The notes: generated by a model from the letters alone, not told the origin. A stretch of 64,000 nucleotides of DNA from Cristatella mucedo (GCA_009760855.2 WPIO01000052.1:2482501-2546500), one strand, 5' to 3'; positions 1-12,198 are shown, counted from the first letter of the stretch. Numbers and translations: made by a program.

Positions 1-1640
1 CATGGCCCCCAATGAACAAACATGGCACCCCAATGAACAGAGACAAGCGCCAAACTACTGAAGCAGACGTAAGCTCGCTCGGCGATACTTGCCTATAATT
101 AATCTTCCTCCCTCTGTCGCTCTCTCGCAAAAGTTGCAGAGACTAAACTGGAGAGCGAAGCGCTCGTCGACTCGCTGACCGTTCTTTGCTTGAGAAGTGA
201 TACAGGTTATGAATTGCTGAAAGCTAATAGGCATGCTCGCAGTGATGTTCACTCCATTGAACTCGTAGCAATTTCTGGACACGTTAGATCGCTGCACGAC
301 TACCTTGTCAATGTAGGCAGAAACCAGCCGACGCCACGGGTTCCTCACAACAATCACGGACGAGTTTTCGACGAAATTCATGGCAGTTGCATTCAGAATG
401 CCGGTCACGCAGAGATGGATTTCCTCGCGATCGCTCGTCTTCATGCACTTGACGCGAGATATTTTTCTAAGGAAGTACTTCCACGCCGTGGAGGCGCACT
501 TAGGTATCGGACAATACCAGACGCCGAGCGAGGCCTCAGCGAGCGGGGCCACCGGTCGCCTCGAGGCGGCGATGGCGAGCACCTGCACCCGACGCGAGTT
601 GCAGTAATCCACCAGCTGCTCGAGCCGTCGCGTGTGCACGATGCCCGGCCAAGCGACTGCAGCAGCAACGCTCAATGCTGACTGGCCGCCTTGACCATCG
701 ACCTTGGGCTCAGCGATAGGATCAGCCAGGCCATAGTACCCAGGCCAGTCGTTGGTAGTAGGTCTGATATTGGGCAGCCATTGCAACAGGGCCACAATGA
801 AGCCGAGCAGCAGCAATGCCGTGGCCCATCTTGCATGGGGCTCTCATGTGGCTCACCATGTCTATGCCAGCCGTCGAGAGGTCGTCGACTCGCGACCACG
901 TCGTCTCCTTTCGACCTGAGGCCTGCAAAAAATTGTTCGCGTGCTGCAAGTCAAATGCAGCGTGGCGCTTACGCTTTCGTGCGCCGGTCTAAACAGCCGA
1001 GTAGATATACTTCGAACCTTTGGTTTCGGAGCTCGTCGAATCAGCTCCCAAGGACATTCATCTTTATAGGGTCACGATTGTTTTTCAGGGCGTTGTAGCA
1101 CCTAGCTGAAGGCTCAGCTACTACTTATTTACTTATTTATTTATACTTATTTTGACATTCAGCGTCATTTTGGCAGAAATATCCACGCATTTCTTAAAGC
1201 AAATCAATTTGAAATATTTTGAATGAACATGTGAGAGCATATGTATGCTTATTGCTTAGTCCTGTCCACCGAGAGCTGATGGACCATTGATCTTCATGCC
1301 GATCCGGGTAACAGTGAGAATTGTATTACTTGTTGGAATGCCTCGACGATAGCGAGTATCTTTTCTAAATTGAAACCCCCTAGAAGGATTGTGGCCATCC
1401 GTTTCTAATCGGTAAATCACTTATAGCTGTCAAATTGATTTGTCGCTCATCTGGCTTTTAAAAAGTAAATATTCAATAAGTTTACGAGTGATCTTAACGG
1501 CAACGAGACAGTTCATATTAAACGAGGAATTAACAACCTGCTGAGATCAACACGCCGAGTCTAGCCAAGATTAATCGCTCAACCTGTAAACGCCTGCTTT
1601 TATTTTGACAGACGGACTCTTGCTTCGCACTAGTTTCGCC
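1..1640. repeat. Segmental duplication, copy 1
   Basis: This block matches 20880-22690 in the same orientation, across the sulfotransferase exon and about 800 bp to its right. Shared stretches outside the coding part include the run around 1170-1200 (cagaaatatccacgcattt, also at 22081) and the run around 1550-1575 (tctagccaag, also near 22623). The similarity holds to about 1625 and then fades. Copy 1 lacks the SINE-tail insertion present in copy 2 at 22156-22270, so it shows the empty site. The match to the left starts near position 35 and may continue outside the window. Confidence 0.85.
55..859 (-). pseudogene. Carbohydrate sulfotransferase (HNK-1 ST/CHST8-14 type), exon 1, copy 1, start frame broken
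   Basis: The frame 55-816 encodes about 253 residues of a Golgi carbohydrate sulfotransferase (Sulfotransfer_2 type). It shows the 5'-phosphosulfate binding motif PIPKCASTAWK and the 3'-phosphate motif VVRNPWRRLVSAYIDK, then LCNFC, matching the CxxC region of the family. These enzymes transfer sulfate from PAPS to sugars in the Golgi. Aligned with copy 2 (20202-21773) it has one extra base near 821-830. The ATG at 857-859 therefore reads about 45 codons and stops, while the sulfotransferase frame has no ATG before the catalytic motifs (its first in-frame start is a TTG at 816). It also lacks 17-18 codons present in copy 2 after PKVDG. On the other hand its 3' end keeps the frame through IIGKY, which copy 2 has lost. 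The C-terminal exon would lie left of the window. Most likely a pseudogene; an alternative upstream exon supplying the start cannot be excluded. Confidence 0.8.
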
Positions 1641-1644
1641 ATTG

Positions 1645-2615
1645 CTATTAAAATGAGTAGCAGATAAGTTTTCTCTTACTTGACAAATGACGCGCAGGTC
1701 ATTGTTAAGATACCGATATGTCATTGGTCGGCGATTCTAACTGCAACGTATATTACACATAGATGTACATTCGATAGAAGATACATAGAAGTTCAGCTGA
1801 CTTTGCAACATGAAGTTCGCTGAGCATCTGAAAAACATTGAAGTCAAGGCTCGGGTATATTTCATTGGATAATCTACTTAGTCTAAGCCTATTAAATACA
1901 ACTAATGTAACATTTTTTACTTGCTGATAAATCCTAGTTCATACGTATAAGAATGAGTTAAAAGTTTGTGGTTTAAATAAAAGTTAGTTGAGTAAATCAA
2001 CTACAGTAAATTAGCTTAACGTAACCCGGCCCCTTAACTGCCTATATCAATCTAATAATTATTAAAAATCATAAAGTGAAAGCCATTTGCGATGGGCTAG
2101 GCTAGAATGCCGAACAAGAATAGTTCACTTAGAGTGGGGAACATTTCCAAAACCACTGAGTTAACTTACTGATTGAGATATCGAAACTATTCATCGCTCT
2201 GTGTTTGACACAGAGTGTAAAAGCTTCGGCTCTAAATTTCCACTTAGATGCTTGATACGAATCCAAGCGTATCACAGCGTGAAGGAGGATATACTGTAAT
2301 GGCAAATTTGGTCAACCTGCAAGAATTATCATTAAGGTGATCATATTAGCGGAGGCCAAAAAAATATGTCCTCGAGGTCAGTCTATCGGTATGCTGCTCT
2401 TCCTGCTATCGTTCCGATTGTAACTCCGAAGGTTCTCCTATTCCAATCACCCGTCCCTGAGCCTCAGAGAGTTATTGTCTTTTCTTGCTCCTGTGTGCTT
2501 TGGTTTGGGCGCTTTCCTGGGCGTGATTTTCTACATTCTATTCACGGGATAAATTAATAAGACTAGTGAACCCCAGCATCACTTATATAGCGAGCAGAAG
2601 AATCGGCTTGATTAT
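1645..2615. other. No feature recognised
   Basis: AT-rich sequence with only short, unsupported reading frames. No repeat family or coding similarity was recognised on either strand. Confidence 0.5.
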
Positions 2616-2621
2616 TACTAC

Positions 2622-3511
2622 AGTAATAATAATAATAATGTACTTGATAAAGCGCCCTCAGAGAACTTAATCTCTTTCTAGGCGCTTTACATTTGCTGCA
2701 AAGGGAAATGCAATTAAATGGTAAGTAAAATCATGCTTAAAAAACAAACAAAATGAATAACATGGTTAGGGGTGACATGCATAGGATCAGCATGCAAATG
2801 TGGTTAGTGGCAGCATGCACAGTGTCAGCACGCATAAGCACGTGAAGAACGAATCACAGGGATCCACTAAATGCTGTCCTAAATAGGTGTGTTTTTAAGT
2901 TCCTTTTAAATGTGATCAGGTCAGGGGATGTTCTGACGCAGGTCGGGAGGGAGTTCCAGGCTTTGGGAGCATACGAACTAAATGCATGGTCTCCAAAGGA
3001 TTTGAGGTTTGTACGAGGTATTTCTAGACTGTTGGATTCCGAAAAGCGGGTGGTACGATGCTTGGCCTGATGGGGGAGTGTGTCGGAGAGATAGGCTGGA
3101 GCCATAGAATGAAGGGACCTAAAAGTGAACGACAAAACCTTGAAGTCAACTCGTTGCTTGACTGGTAGCCAGGTCGGCGAGAAGTGGAGTAATGTGGCAA
3201 CTGCGACGCTCACGACAGACAAGCCTAGCTGCGGAGTTTTGCACCAGCTGCAATCGCCTGATCGCACATGCTGGGAGGCCAGTAAGCAGTGAGCTGCAGA
3301 AGTCGAGACGAGATGTCACGAATGCATAGACCAACTTAGACGTGATATCCTTATCTAAACAAGCCCGAATTTTAGCAATATTATGAAGCTGAAAATTGGC
3401 AGATTTGACTGTGGAGCTGATATGGTCGTCTAACGAGAGGTTGCATTGGAATACGACACCTATATTTCGAGCTGATTCGACAGGAGATATGGTAATATAC
3501 AGTGATCCCAC
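2622..3511 (-). mobile_element. LINE-I (CR1/L2-like) 3' fragment, copy A
   Basis: Minus-strand, 5'-truncated non-LTR retrotransposon. The protein runs from about SPVESARNIGVVFQ through RLQLVQNSAARLVC to the ORF end near 2854, in two frames (3146-3511 and 2854-3267), so it is frameshifted. The 3' untranslated region follows to the left and ends in the family hairpin (aagcgcc ... ggcgctt, read on the minus strand) and an (ATT)n tail at 2622-2640. The same end occurs many times in this window; I call the family LINE-I. Best full reference inside the window is 37380-38875. Confidence 0.9.
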
Positions 3512-3514
3512 AAA

Positions 3515-4245
3515 AAAATACGGTGTCTTCTTGTATTCTCGAATGCTTTCGCGTGCTTGTTAAAGCGCCATACTTGTATTCTTTTGCTTGCTTTTCCAGG
3601 CACAGTACTTTGCTTGTCAACAAGTCGTCCGTTCTCTCATCTCATACTTTGCGCTGTACGGCGTCTTGGTAGAGAGTCGTTCCTCTTGTGGCGCTAAACA
3701 AACAAGGAACTTGTTACTATTATGATTAAAGCTTATTACCTGTTGTCCTCAACTCAATTCCTTGTAGTGAGGTAAAATATCGAATCTTTAACAAATTAGC
3801 TGCAGTAAATCATATAAAACACTGTGCTTAACGAGCATATAGCATTTTCGGCTGGTACACTACCTGAAGTTTCAGCTGAAGTAGGGTGATTGAGCTTATC
3901 TTAGTTTCCTCGCTGAAATTTCTGGCAGGTTCTATTCCGGCACTTTTGCGCTTTGTAAAAGTTCTAGGGCAAGCTTTACAGAGTTTCACACGCACGTTTT
4001 ATTACCCGGTTTTATCAGTCATTAAATGGACGCGAATAGTTTTGTGATCTCAGTTATTTTTGAAAAAGCAATGGTCATATCTTGCTGCCAGAGACCTGAA
4101 ATCTTTCTATTTAATCACCAGGAGATTAGTAATTACCCGCAGGTTCATGCAATTACAATAGTCAATGGAAAAAGCTCATAGCTTTATGAAGTTAATCATG
4201 TAATACGTATTGCTGGCTGCCGTTATAAAGATTACTGGCTGAATC
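3515..4245. other. No feature recognised
   Basis: Non-coding AT-rich stretch between two LINE copies. No ORF with supported similarity. Confidence 0.5.
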
Positions 4246-4249
4246 ATTT

Positions 4250-6460
4250 TTATTGTGGCTCATGTGTATGGGTCTTTTCACATCAAGGTTCACAATCTCG
4301 ACCAAATATTGTCTGACCACTGCTATCTACCATCACCTGTTATTACCAAGTTGTGCTAATATGACTGCGTGCGGGTCTCTATCAGTATACAGTGTGTGCC
4401 ATCTTCCGCATCTAAAGTCACTTGTGAATCGCGAAACCTTAAGACCCTTGACACAGATTCGCTCATGCTGCTCGATCCCTCTACTGACCTGTCTTCGTCG
4501 GTACGATGCTACAACGCGACAATAGCTGACACGCTCGACGAGTTTTCACTTCTGACTAAGCACACTGTGCACCCTCGTCAAGACAGCCTGTGGTTGACCG
4601 CACGAATTCAAATAACTAGGTCTACTAAGGCACCCAAATGTCCATATTTGATCATGCCACGATTGACCTCATCGTGAAAGTCATCTCCGAATCAGTGAAG
4701 ACTACTAGTCTTTTTCACAATATACCCTTCTTCACAATATACCCGCTGCACTAGTCCAACGATGCACAGATCCACTGTGGCCATGCATAATGAACATAAT
4801 AAATATATCCGTAGCCTCGGGTCCCTGCCTCTTTCAAAAAGGTTGTAGTCAATCCACTAATAAAGACAGCAGCACTAGACCAATACAACAGCTTGAGCGG
4901 CTTCAGTCCAGTCTCCCTTCTATCGTTTGTATCAAAGATATCGGATCGAATTGAGGCAATCCAGCTTCACTTTTACACTAAAAATTCAAACCTGGCAAGC
5001 TAGTTCCAGTCTGGTTTCAGAGATAATAACTGCATGGAGTCAGCTTTGCTTAGAGTGTATAGCGATCTTCTCAGGAATTCAGACCTGGGTAAAGCCTCTC
5101 GCTTGTCTTGCTTCATCCCTCGGCAGCGTTTGATATCATCGATAATTAAGTCCTTCTCGAGCGACACTTCTCTCGCTTTGGCATCACTGGCACTGCTCTG
5201 ATATTTTTGAAGTTCTCTCTCATTGAGAGACTACAAAGTAACGATGTGAACGGAAGGATATAATCTGAGGAAACAATGAAGTATGGTGTACCACGGGAGT
5301 TTGTGTTTAGTCTGCTTAAAATCACAGTTTATACTCCCCCTCTTGCCGACGTGATCGCTAAACATAATCTCTGCTTTAACTACTACCCAGATGACACTCA
5401 GTTGTACGTTTGTTTGGTCTCTCCGAGACTTCCAAGACAACGAACTCAGTCAACTCCCTTACTGCATGAGTTGATAACATCCGCACATGGAGGACCCCAA
5501 GCTTTCTCGAATTAAAAGACGATAAAATTAACTTAATACTTATGGTAAAACTAAGTGTGACTCGGAAATTAGAAAGCTTAACGCTCAAAATCGGCTTAAC
5601 AGCACATCTCGTGTTGCATCTACCAGAAATCAAGGTGTCCTGTTCCAAAGTGACTGCACATGACAACCACATCAGCTCCACAGTCAAGACTGCCTACTTT
5701 CAGCTGCATAGTATTGCTAAAATTCGGCTTGCTTAGACAGGCATACTACATCGAAATTGGTCCAAGCATTTGTGACATCCCGTCTCGACTTTTGTAGCTC
5801 ACTGCTTGCTGGTCCTACTGGCCAGTGCAATCAAGTGCTTACTGTTGGTGCAAAGCTCTACAGCTTCCCTGCTCGATCGTGAGCTTCGCTGTTGCCATGC
5901 CGAACCACTTCTCGTCAATCTGCACCGGCTCCCAGTCAAGCAGTGAATCGGCAATAAAGCTTTGTCGCTCACTTTTACATCCCTCCATTCTTTCGCTCTG
6001 GCCTAACTATCAGATTTAATCCCGCAGCAGGCTAGGCATCGCTTTTCTGAGTCAATTCATACAGTAAACCTCGCACGAGCCTCAAGTTGTTTGGAGATCA
6101 TGACTTTAGCTAGCATGCTCCCAAAGCCCGGTACTCACTGGCGACTGGCGTCACGGCATCCCTGATTTGAAAACATTTGAAAAGAAGCTAAAGACACACG
6201 CCTGCTTTTGACAGCATTTGGCGGGTCCTTGTGATTTTTCCTTTAATTGCTTATGCTTGCTGACACTAAGCATGCGGCCACTAACCACATTTACATGTTG
6301 ATACTGTTCGTGTTGCCCTAACCATGTTTCGCTAGTTGACATTGTGCATTTTACCACTATCCGTTTGACTATGCTTCAATTAATGCACATGTAAAGTGCC
6401 TAGAAAGGGATTAAGTTCGTAGTGGGCGCTATAGAAATACATTACTGTTATTATTACAAT
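4250..6460 (+). mobile_element. LINE-I copy B, long but heavily decayed
   Basis: The longest LINE-I copy in the window. From left to right it keeps pieces of the linker between endonuclease and reverse transcriptase (4370-4680, e.g. PRQDSLWLTARIQ), the RT fingers (about 4860-5130, e.g. QSGFR and ESALLRVYSDLL read across frames), the catalytic region (5276-5515, YPDDTQLY in place of YADDTQLY), the thumb and C-terminal region (5542-6180) and the 3' hairpin with a short ATT tail (6395-6460). Many frameshifts and stops separate these pieces, so it is an old inactive copy. The change from YADD to YPDD at the metal-binding motif is itself disabling. Confidence 0.85.
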
Positions 6461-6464
6461 AGAA

Positions 6465-7600
6465 ATTAACTCAGATCTTTTTCTGGGACGAAAAGGTTGA
6501 TTTCACAAGTTGATCGGAGATGAAACTGCTATTGGCTTCAACTAGAGAAATCAAAGTTATTTTAGCATTTTTTTAATAGTAGTCCTTGTAGATAAAAAAG
6601 AGCCCACAATGACGATGATTAGTACCACGGCATTCCTACAATCTGCTCTTAAGGACTCCCTGAATTACTAGTGCCAAGTGAGCAACCAACGAGTTGGCAA
6701 TCAGATTGATCTCTTGGTCCATTGCATCACGTAAGTGCTGCTTCAACTCCTCCCCATCCAGTAAAGTCTCAAGTAACCCAATTCTTGGCCACAGAGTGGC
6801 TCATTCGCACAAGTGCGATCCAGTTCTAAGAGACTTCTTGTATCATGGAGCTCCCACAGAGAACCTCTATGTGGGACATTGTGTGGGTAGTCGTGCTTTA
6901 GAATTTTACTATATCGAGGTAAAAGATGCTACAATTCATTGAAATCCACCTAAATCTGTCTGAGAAAGAGTCACTGGGTCCTAACGCCAAGTCCATTATT
7001 ATGGATAGATGAAATTACGAATGTAAACAGTAACAAAATTGATATCGTAAAAGTTAAAAGGCAATCAGAACTTACTTGATATTAATTAGAATTCCTCCTG
7101 CTTCAAGTCATGCGAGTTGGTTATTTCTAACTAAGGTTAGGATACAAGTAGCGGTTCATAGGATTGAATGCAAGGTGTGTTTTCAAGATAAAGGAGGAAG
7201 CTAATAATCCTAGAAACTTACAGAAACAGTAGAAAGAATTGTGCTAAATAAAAAAAAAAGGTTTTGCAAGAGAAAGGAATTGAAGTATATCCCTGAGGGA
7301 TAAAATGTTTTGTAATAATCGTTATAAATTGTTTCACTGTTGTTGCAACAACTTTGATAAAAGGAAGCTAGGCACAATGCTACAAACAACAATAAAAAAG
7401 AAGTGAAGAACCGAGCTAATTCGAGGCACTAACTAATGATTGCAATAGCAATCATTTGATGGCTGCATCCCAAATAAGTGTTAAAGTTCTGGATCCTCAT
7501 TTTTAAAGAAACTGCCAATTCGGACAGACTACGTTAGCAAGTCACTTATTTACCTACCTAGATTTTGGACGTATCCAGGAGCTTTCAGATTAATTCCAGC
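6465..7600. other. No feature recognised
   Basis: AT-rich, short ORFs only (for example 6694-6942). Nothing recognised. Confidence 0.45.
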
Positions 7601-7604
7601 ACTA

Positions 7605-8315
7605 GATCTTATAAATGTGCTGCTAGATGGGGACGCAATCTCCCAGAACATCCGGTAGATAACCATCCAGGTATTTAACCAACAACTAGCCTCACTCCCG
7701 TCTTAACCCATGGTAAGCTCGCCGAAGCTCCTCTACCGCCATGTCAACGAGGCTGTTGGATAGGCGAAGCCTTTGTTTTTGGAATAGAAGGAATGCCATC
7801 GGTTTATATTGTGCCAACACCTCAGATAGTCAAATGCATAAATGGCCCTCTCCGTAAGTCTCCTACGGTTCAACTTTGCTCTTTCCGTTAACTCGTTTGC
7901 TATAACCGCTTAGTATTTGCACCTTGGAGCTCGAGTGACACCTACTGATAAGCTGCGACCGCTACACCGCGCACTCTACCATAGTGGTCCCTCGACTCTA
8001 AAAGCCTGGAAGCTCGTCCTCGTCCACTCAACAACGTTCGTGTAGACATCAGTTTCTCATGAACGGTGTCCGTGAACAGCAAGCTGAACTTGGAATGCGA
8101 CGACACTATAGTTGATGTATATTCTAATTAAACGATGCTCAATAGTTTGACCTTTTGACAGTGGACATACAGAGATATTGCTATGAAAGAGAAGGTCTGA
8201 AACTGTAACGGCATTCAATTCATGGTCCGCTATTAGGTGTGGGGCAAATCGTCTAAGCAATACATGATGCCGCTGCTTTGATAGCTACATTTCAATGCAT
8301 TTTTCATCTCTTCTT
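7605..8315. repeat. Duplicated non-coding block, partner of 23755-24170
   Basis: Several stretches match 23755-24170 in the same order: cagaacatccg with the following 100 bp, the run near 8060-8110 (cgtgaacagcaagct; cgtgaacagcaggct at about 23909), and the run near 8205-8260 (gcattcaatt, atggtccgct). As both copies lie to the right of a sulfotransferase copy, this may be the far end of the same ancient duplication, with the middle replaced by LINE insertions. A dispersed repeat of unknown type is the alternative. Confidence 0.6.
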
Positions 8316-8319
8316 ATTA

Positions 8320-9130
8320 ATACATAGTGCTACACCCTAAACATTCCTTACGAGCTCCTCCATGCTTCTCATTGATTTTGAACTATTTCTGACTAAGAAA
8401 AAGTATTGACAGCAAGGAGACTCTCACCCGGTTTGTATTTCTAGAAAAATACGCCGCAGTTTGTGACGTAAATTCCAAACGCCGAATTTGAGGCTTGGTC
8501 CACCGAGGTCAGGGTTCAACCCCAAGAGAACACAATTGCTGTCTCGGAGTACAGAGGAAGTAGGGTGAGATTTTAATAGTACGAAGAAAGCAGGGTGATG
8601 AAAATCTACAGAAAAATATTTTCGCTATATCAAATATGGCTATCGCAAGCAGCCAATTCAGCTCTTGAGCACAGATTTCCTCGACTATCGCGTGATTTAC
8701 AGCCATTCATTTTTGTAAAAAGGCTTCAGTGCAATGCTCGCCAATGTGCTACAAGTAATGAACCGAGCACGAGATGGCGGCCAAAGGTTCTTAGCACTTA
8801 TGCAGTACCTCCGACACCAGATTTTACAAAGGTGCTATTCACAACTCACGATTTTGACATCGGCCTTCGAAATGCCAACCTACAGCTGGCTAGGTTTAAG
8901 CCTGTAACGGAAGTACTTTTGCCAGCTCCGGTAACAGAGGAATTAACAGAAACACGGCTTCCGTCTTAGAGGACATGAGAATGAGGCTGAGATTTTACGG
9001 GCAAGCAAAAGGCAGGGTAAAAAAAAGTTTCATGGATCTTATCCAATGCCGAAATTGGTACTTGGAGCGATGGTATGCGAGCGTTGTCATAGTTCGAAGC
9101 ACTCTATCGCCGTTGCTGCTCACATCAGTT
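8320..9130. other. No assured gene; open frames of unknown meaning
   Basis: Frames at 8595-8969 (124 codons) and 8975-9346 (123 codons) are open on the plus strand but show no recognisable domain, and no supported splice sites connect them. I do not call them genes. Confidence 0.3.
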
Positions 9131-9194
9131 AATGGCAGCACAGTCGTTCCTTTGAGGTCTGCTATTTCAATACAAAACGATGTTTTCGTACAAA

Positions 9195-9495
9195 AAGTGC
9201 AGCCCGCTACTGCCAGACCTCGTCGTTACATCGGGGCCATCGCTACTACCAAACTCGTCCTTACGTCGGGGCCACGACCGCCATCTTCGACGTGGCCAAA
9301 TCTTTTGACAACGACAAGATCCTCGAGACGGCCGCAGACCTGCTAGACCTCAAAGTATTCGGGTGTCGCGTACGACCACCTATCGTGAAGGCGGAGAGCG
9401 GATACCCTACTACCATTCTTCGCGGCGGGCGGCACACTCTGGTCCTGCTACCCAGTGAGCAAGCACTGCCCGAATGCTCTCGGCGTGCACCAGAT
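9195..9495 (+). CDS. Exon-like open frame of unknown function
   Basis: The plus-strand frame is open from 9133 and reads to a good splice donor, GAT|GTAAGT at 9496. Its translation includes AIFDVAKSFDNDKILETAAD and LKVFGCRVRPPIVKAESG, with composition like a folded soluble protein. Possible acceptors are the AG ends near 9138 and 9202. Near its start is a 36-bp imperfect direct repeat (9205-9240 and 9241-9276, 12 codons each, both containing cgtt/cctta-c-tcggggcca). I recognise no family. It may be one exon of an unplaced gene or part of a decayed transposon; no partner exon was found nearby. Confidence 0.35.
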
Positions 9496-9826
9496 GTAAG
9501 TACTGGCCTACCACAGACGCCATGCCCTGAAAGCTAACTTACGGAACTGCCGTCGTCCTTGTCCTTTCCTGCTTGCGAGTTTCTCTAGATTCTACCGTCC
9601 GTACGCAGATGATTGCAGAGGATTAGCAAGAACGGCTGACTCGCAGGAAAAATAATTCGATACAGCTTCTGCGTCTCGTTCCAAAGAGCTTATAGCCGGC
9701 TTGAGGTCTAGTCGCTGAGAAACTGCGACATCGCTGAACGCACCTATTTAAAGAGGTGTGACCTTTTCTTTGTTCTGTACTACAATGGGCGTATCCTGCA
9801 TATAAACGGATTTTCCCTGCTGTATA

Positions 9827-9977
9827 TAACAGCCTCTTTTACATAGCGACGGAAGAGCCTTTACGGCTATCACGGCAGCTTGCAGCTGCGATAAAGGATC
9901 GCCCAACGCAGGATTCGAGCCCACGACCTCGGAACCGAGATCATGAAAAGCAACTGCAAGCTCACTAGCTCACGTCA
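9827..9977 (-). mobile_element. tRNA-derived SINE (SINE-A), degenerate copy
   Basis: Same element as 12029-12198 and 58543-58695, on the minus strand. The minus strand reads a B box like GGGCTCGAATCCTGCG, preceded by cgaggtcgtg, followed by the gcgatcctttatcgc and ggctctt blocks. The A-box side is damaged. Confidence 0.8.
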
Positions 9978-10059
9978 AGCTGCACAAGCTCACGTCAAGC
10001 AGCCTATTGTATAAGTATATATATGCTTATCATAAATATCATATATTATATATATTTCA

Positions 10060-10440
10060 AGGCCGTGCCACTCTCCGAGCCGGATACTTTCGTTCTCTGG
10101 CTTCGGCGTAGCAATCTGAAATGACTGCTCTACAGGCTTCACATTCTAGCACTCAACATTCTGATTCAAGTCGTTTTCGTTAAGGCTTTAAACCAGCTGA
10201 AATCCTTCGCAGACCGTGCCTTCAGCCCGTTTGCTCCCCAAGTCTGGAGCTCGCTACCGATGGACGTAGCGACAATCCCCTCAACATCTACATGGAAGCT
10301 AAAGACTCACTTATTCCTCACTGCAGTTTCTCAGTAAGACTAAGTTGTTTTTATGCGCTTTTGCACGCTGAAATTTGGCATTTAGTCGCTAGCTAGTTTG
10401 AATGATCTCTTACCAGCATATTTAAAGTACTTGCGAACAG
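10060..10440 (+). mobile_element. LINE remnant, ORF 3' end
   Basis: Reads, in one frame at 10195-10335, LKSFADRAFSPFAPQVWSSL and then KLKTHLFLTAVS, matching the conserved C-terminal block of LINE-I (LKSFGDRAFSSYAP ... FKRNLKTYLF). The left part (10080-10135) also resembles 30390-30430. No tail was found, so it belongs to a more diverged LINE of the same group. Confidence 0.75.
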
Positions 10441-10679
10441 ATTTTAGTTCTTTTAGGGCGCAATGATAACATTTTTTCTGACTGCTCAAAGAGTCTCGTG
10501 TCTTTTTTGTCTGGCTTTCTTATGCACAGCCACTGAAAGCCACAAAGATTTTCTTTACAAGCCCTTTTTAGGCATTTTGGAAGGTACCGCCTTCGACTCG
10601 GAGCACGGAAATACTTACAGCTTCGTTTTCTCGCGTATCAGGGAGCCACTACGTAAGGGAAGAATAGTGCGTGGGAAAT

Positions 10680-10800
10680 GGACCGCGGTAGCCAAGGCAT
10701 TATGGTGAGAGCACATCACTACCGAGGTCTTCTGGTTCAAATCCTGCAGTGGATGATTCTTTATTGCTAACTGCAAGCGGTGATGATAGCAGTTTAGGCA
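10680..10800 (+). mobile_element. SINE-A, plus-strand degenerate copy
   Basis: Carries a damaged A-box region (tggtgagagcacatcac) and a B box ggttcaaatcc, then the SINE-A body word order tgattctttattgc ... ctgcaagcggtgatgatagc. It is opposite in orientation to the other three copies. Confidence 0.7.
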
Positions 10801-11035
10801 GTTAACTCTGCTAATACGGGTCTAATATGATTACACAGGTCGGTATACAGGTCGGGCAGCGGCGAAGCTCATGCAATGTACAAATACCCAAAGTTAGCAA
10901 TATACCGACGATAACCACACAGCGCTTGATATTCACCAGGCAGCGCTAATAACAACATCTTACTAGATAAAGCACAACAATAGCCTGTATATTACAATCG
11001 ATACGACAAGTAAATTCCAGCCGACTCACTAACAG

Positions 11036-11850
11036 GCTCGAAGCAGCTCACGCTCAGTGCTAGGACTCACAGTCCGGCAGACCGTTGCTCCAAGAGAACG
11101 ACTGCGTTCAGGTGCCTACCTTATATAACGGCCAAGTCACAAGTCATGCCATAATCTCTTTCGTACAGCATTGCAGAGGGCAGCTCAGAGGTTATCTGCG
11201 ATACGAGCCCTTGCATCGGAGGTTAACTAGGGCACCTAGAGCAACTGGTAGTGTGGATCTAGCCAAGCAGAACCAATGGGAGGGAACTCATTCGTTAGCC
11301 AAGAGCGGAGCGACGGGGTAAACTGACGCCGAGATCCACTCAGATTAGATCGAAGGTTCGGGCAGACGACTCGGTCCCAATGTGGACTGATTAATATGCT
11401 TCATTGACCTAAAGGCTTGGCTGGCAGGCGCGGGCGAGAGTATGAATGCTATGCTGGTAGGCAGGCGCATGAATGCTTTCAGCCATCTAATAGTTTACTA
11501 TAACTATGGAGCGGGGCACATGGACAGGCTCAGGAGTGCCGTCAGCCGAGGGTTTGGTTCGGATTAAAAAAACGAATGAACTAAGAATGGCCACTGAGAT
11601 TTGGGTCCGAGAGAATGACGACTACACACGAGTTCAGGACTTCGAATGAGAGAGTATAAAGTGAAGATAACTGATAGAGCTCGGGGCTGCAGCCTCAGTA
11701 GCTTAAGCGAGAGACTACGCTTTACGAGCGCGAGAGTTCGAACCTCTGGCGACGAGCAGCAAAGTGTAACTTATATTTCGCAGTTGTGCTCCACCGGCTA
11801 TTCGGTTAGCCGCTCGTATCTTGTTGTACTGTAACGCTCCTCCTTCACGG
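11036..11850. mobile_element. LTR-like repeat, boundaries uncertain
   Basis: The left part (11040-11170: gctcagtgctaggactcac ... cagaccgttgctccaagag) matches 60400-60530 inside a FUT8 intron. The right part (11330-11850: gagctcggggctgcagc ... gctcgtatcttg) matches 14300-14590. The two matches together outline one repeat of about 0.8 kb, a size and position consistent with a solo LTR near the pol region at 12.4-16.2 kb. Exact ends and target duplications were not found, so LTR status is inferred. Confidence 0.5.
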
Positions 11851-12028
11851 TGAGTGTCGTTCAAAGTTCTCCCCAACTGCACGAACGTGATAACGCAAAA
11901 AACACCGAAGCAGGCTCGCAGTGACGTATATTCTCGCGGGCGCCCGCAGCGCTCCCGAACACTGCCATTATGCCTGCTGTCCGCCGGCGTTCGAACTGCC
12001 GTTCCTTTGTAGACTGTGACACCCCTCA

Positions 12029-12198
12029 TCCTAGCTGATTAAACAGCCTCTTTTGTATATCGACAGAAGAGCCTTTTAGGGCTATCACCACCGCTTGCAG
12101 TGGCGATAAAGAATCGCCCACCGCAGGAATCGAACCCACGACCTCGGGACCGAGGTCGTGAAAGCAACCGCCTTACCTAGTGTGCCATCGCGGCTCGA
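12029..12198 (-). mobile_element. SINE-A, best preserved copy
   Basis: On the minus strand it begins with a tRNA-like head: gccgcgatggcacactagg (A-box region), then ggtcgtgggttcgattcctg with a perfect B box GGTTCGATTCC. A body follows containing cgccactgcaagcgg and ggctcttctgtcg, and it ends aagaggctgtttaatcagc. This is the layout of a Pol III-transcribed tRNA-derived SINE. It is not a tRNA gene: the cloverleaf 3' half continues into the SINE body. Confidence 0.88.

Noticed and set aside
190-681. Open frame of 163 codons on the plus strand over sulfotransferase copy 1 (and its twin at 21027-21548)
   Set aside because: It is the antisense shadow of the sulfotransferase frame; the protein motifs are all on the minus strand.
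12100-12198. A tRNA gene on the minus strand (good B box)
   Set aside because: The tRNA-like part runs into a conserved body and occurs in the same form at 58543 and 9827, so it is a SINE and not a tRNA gene.
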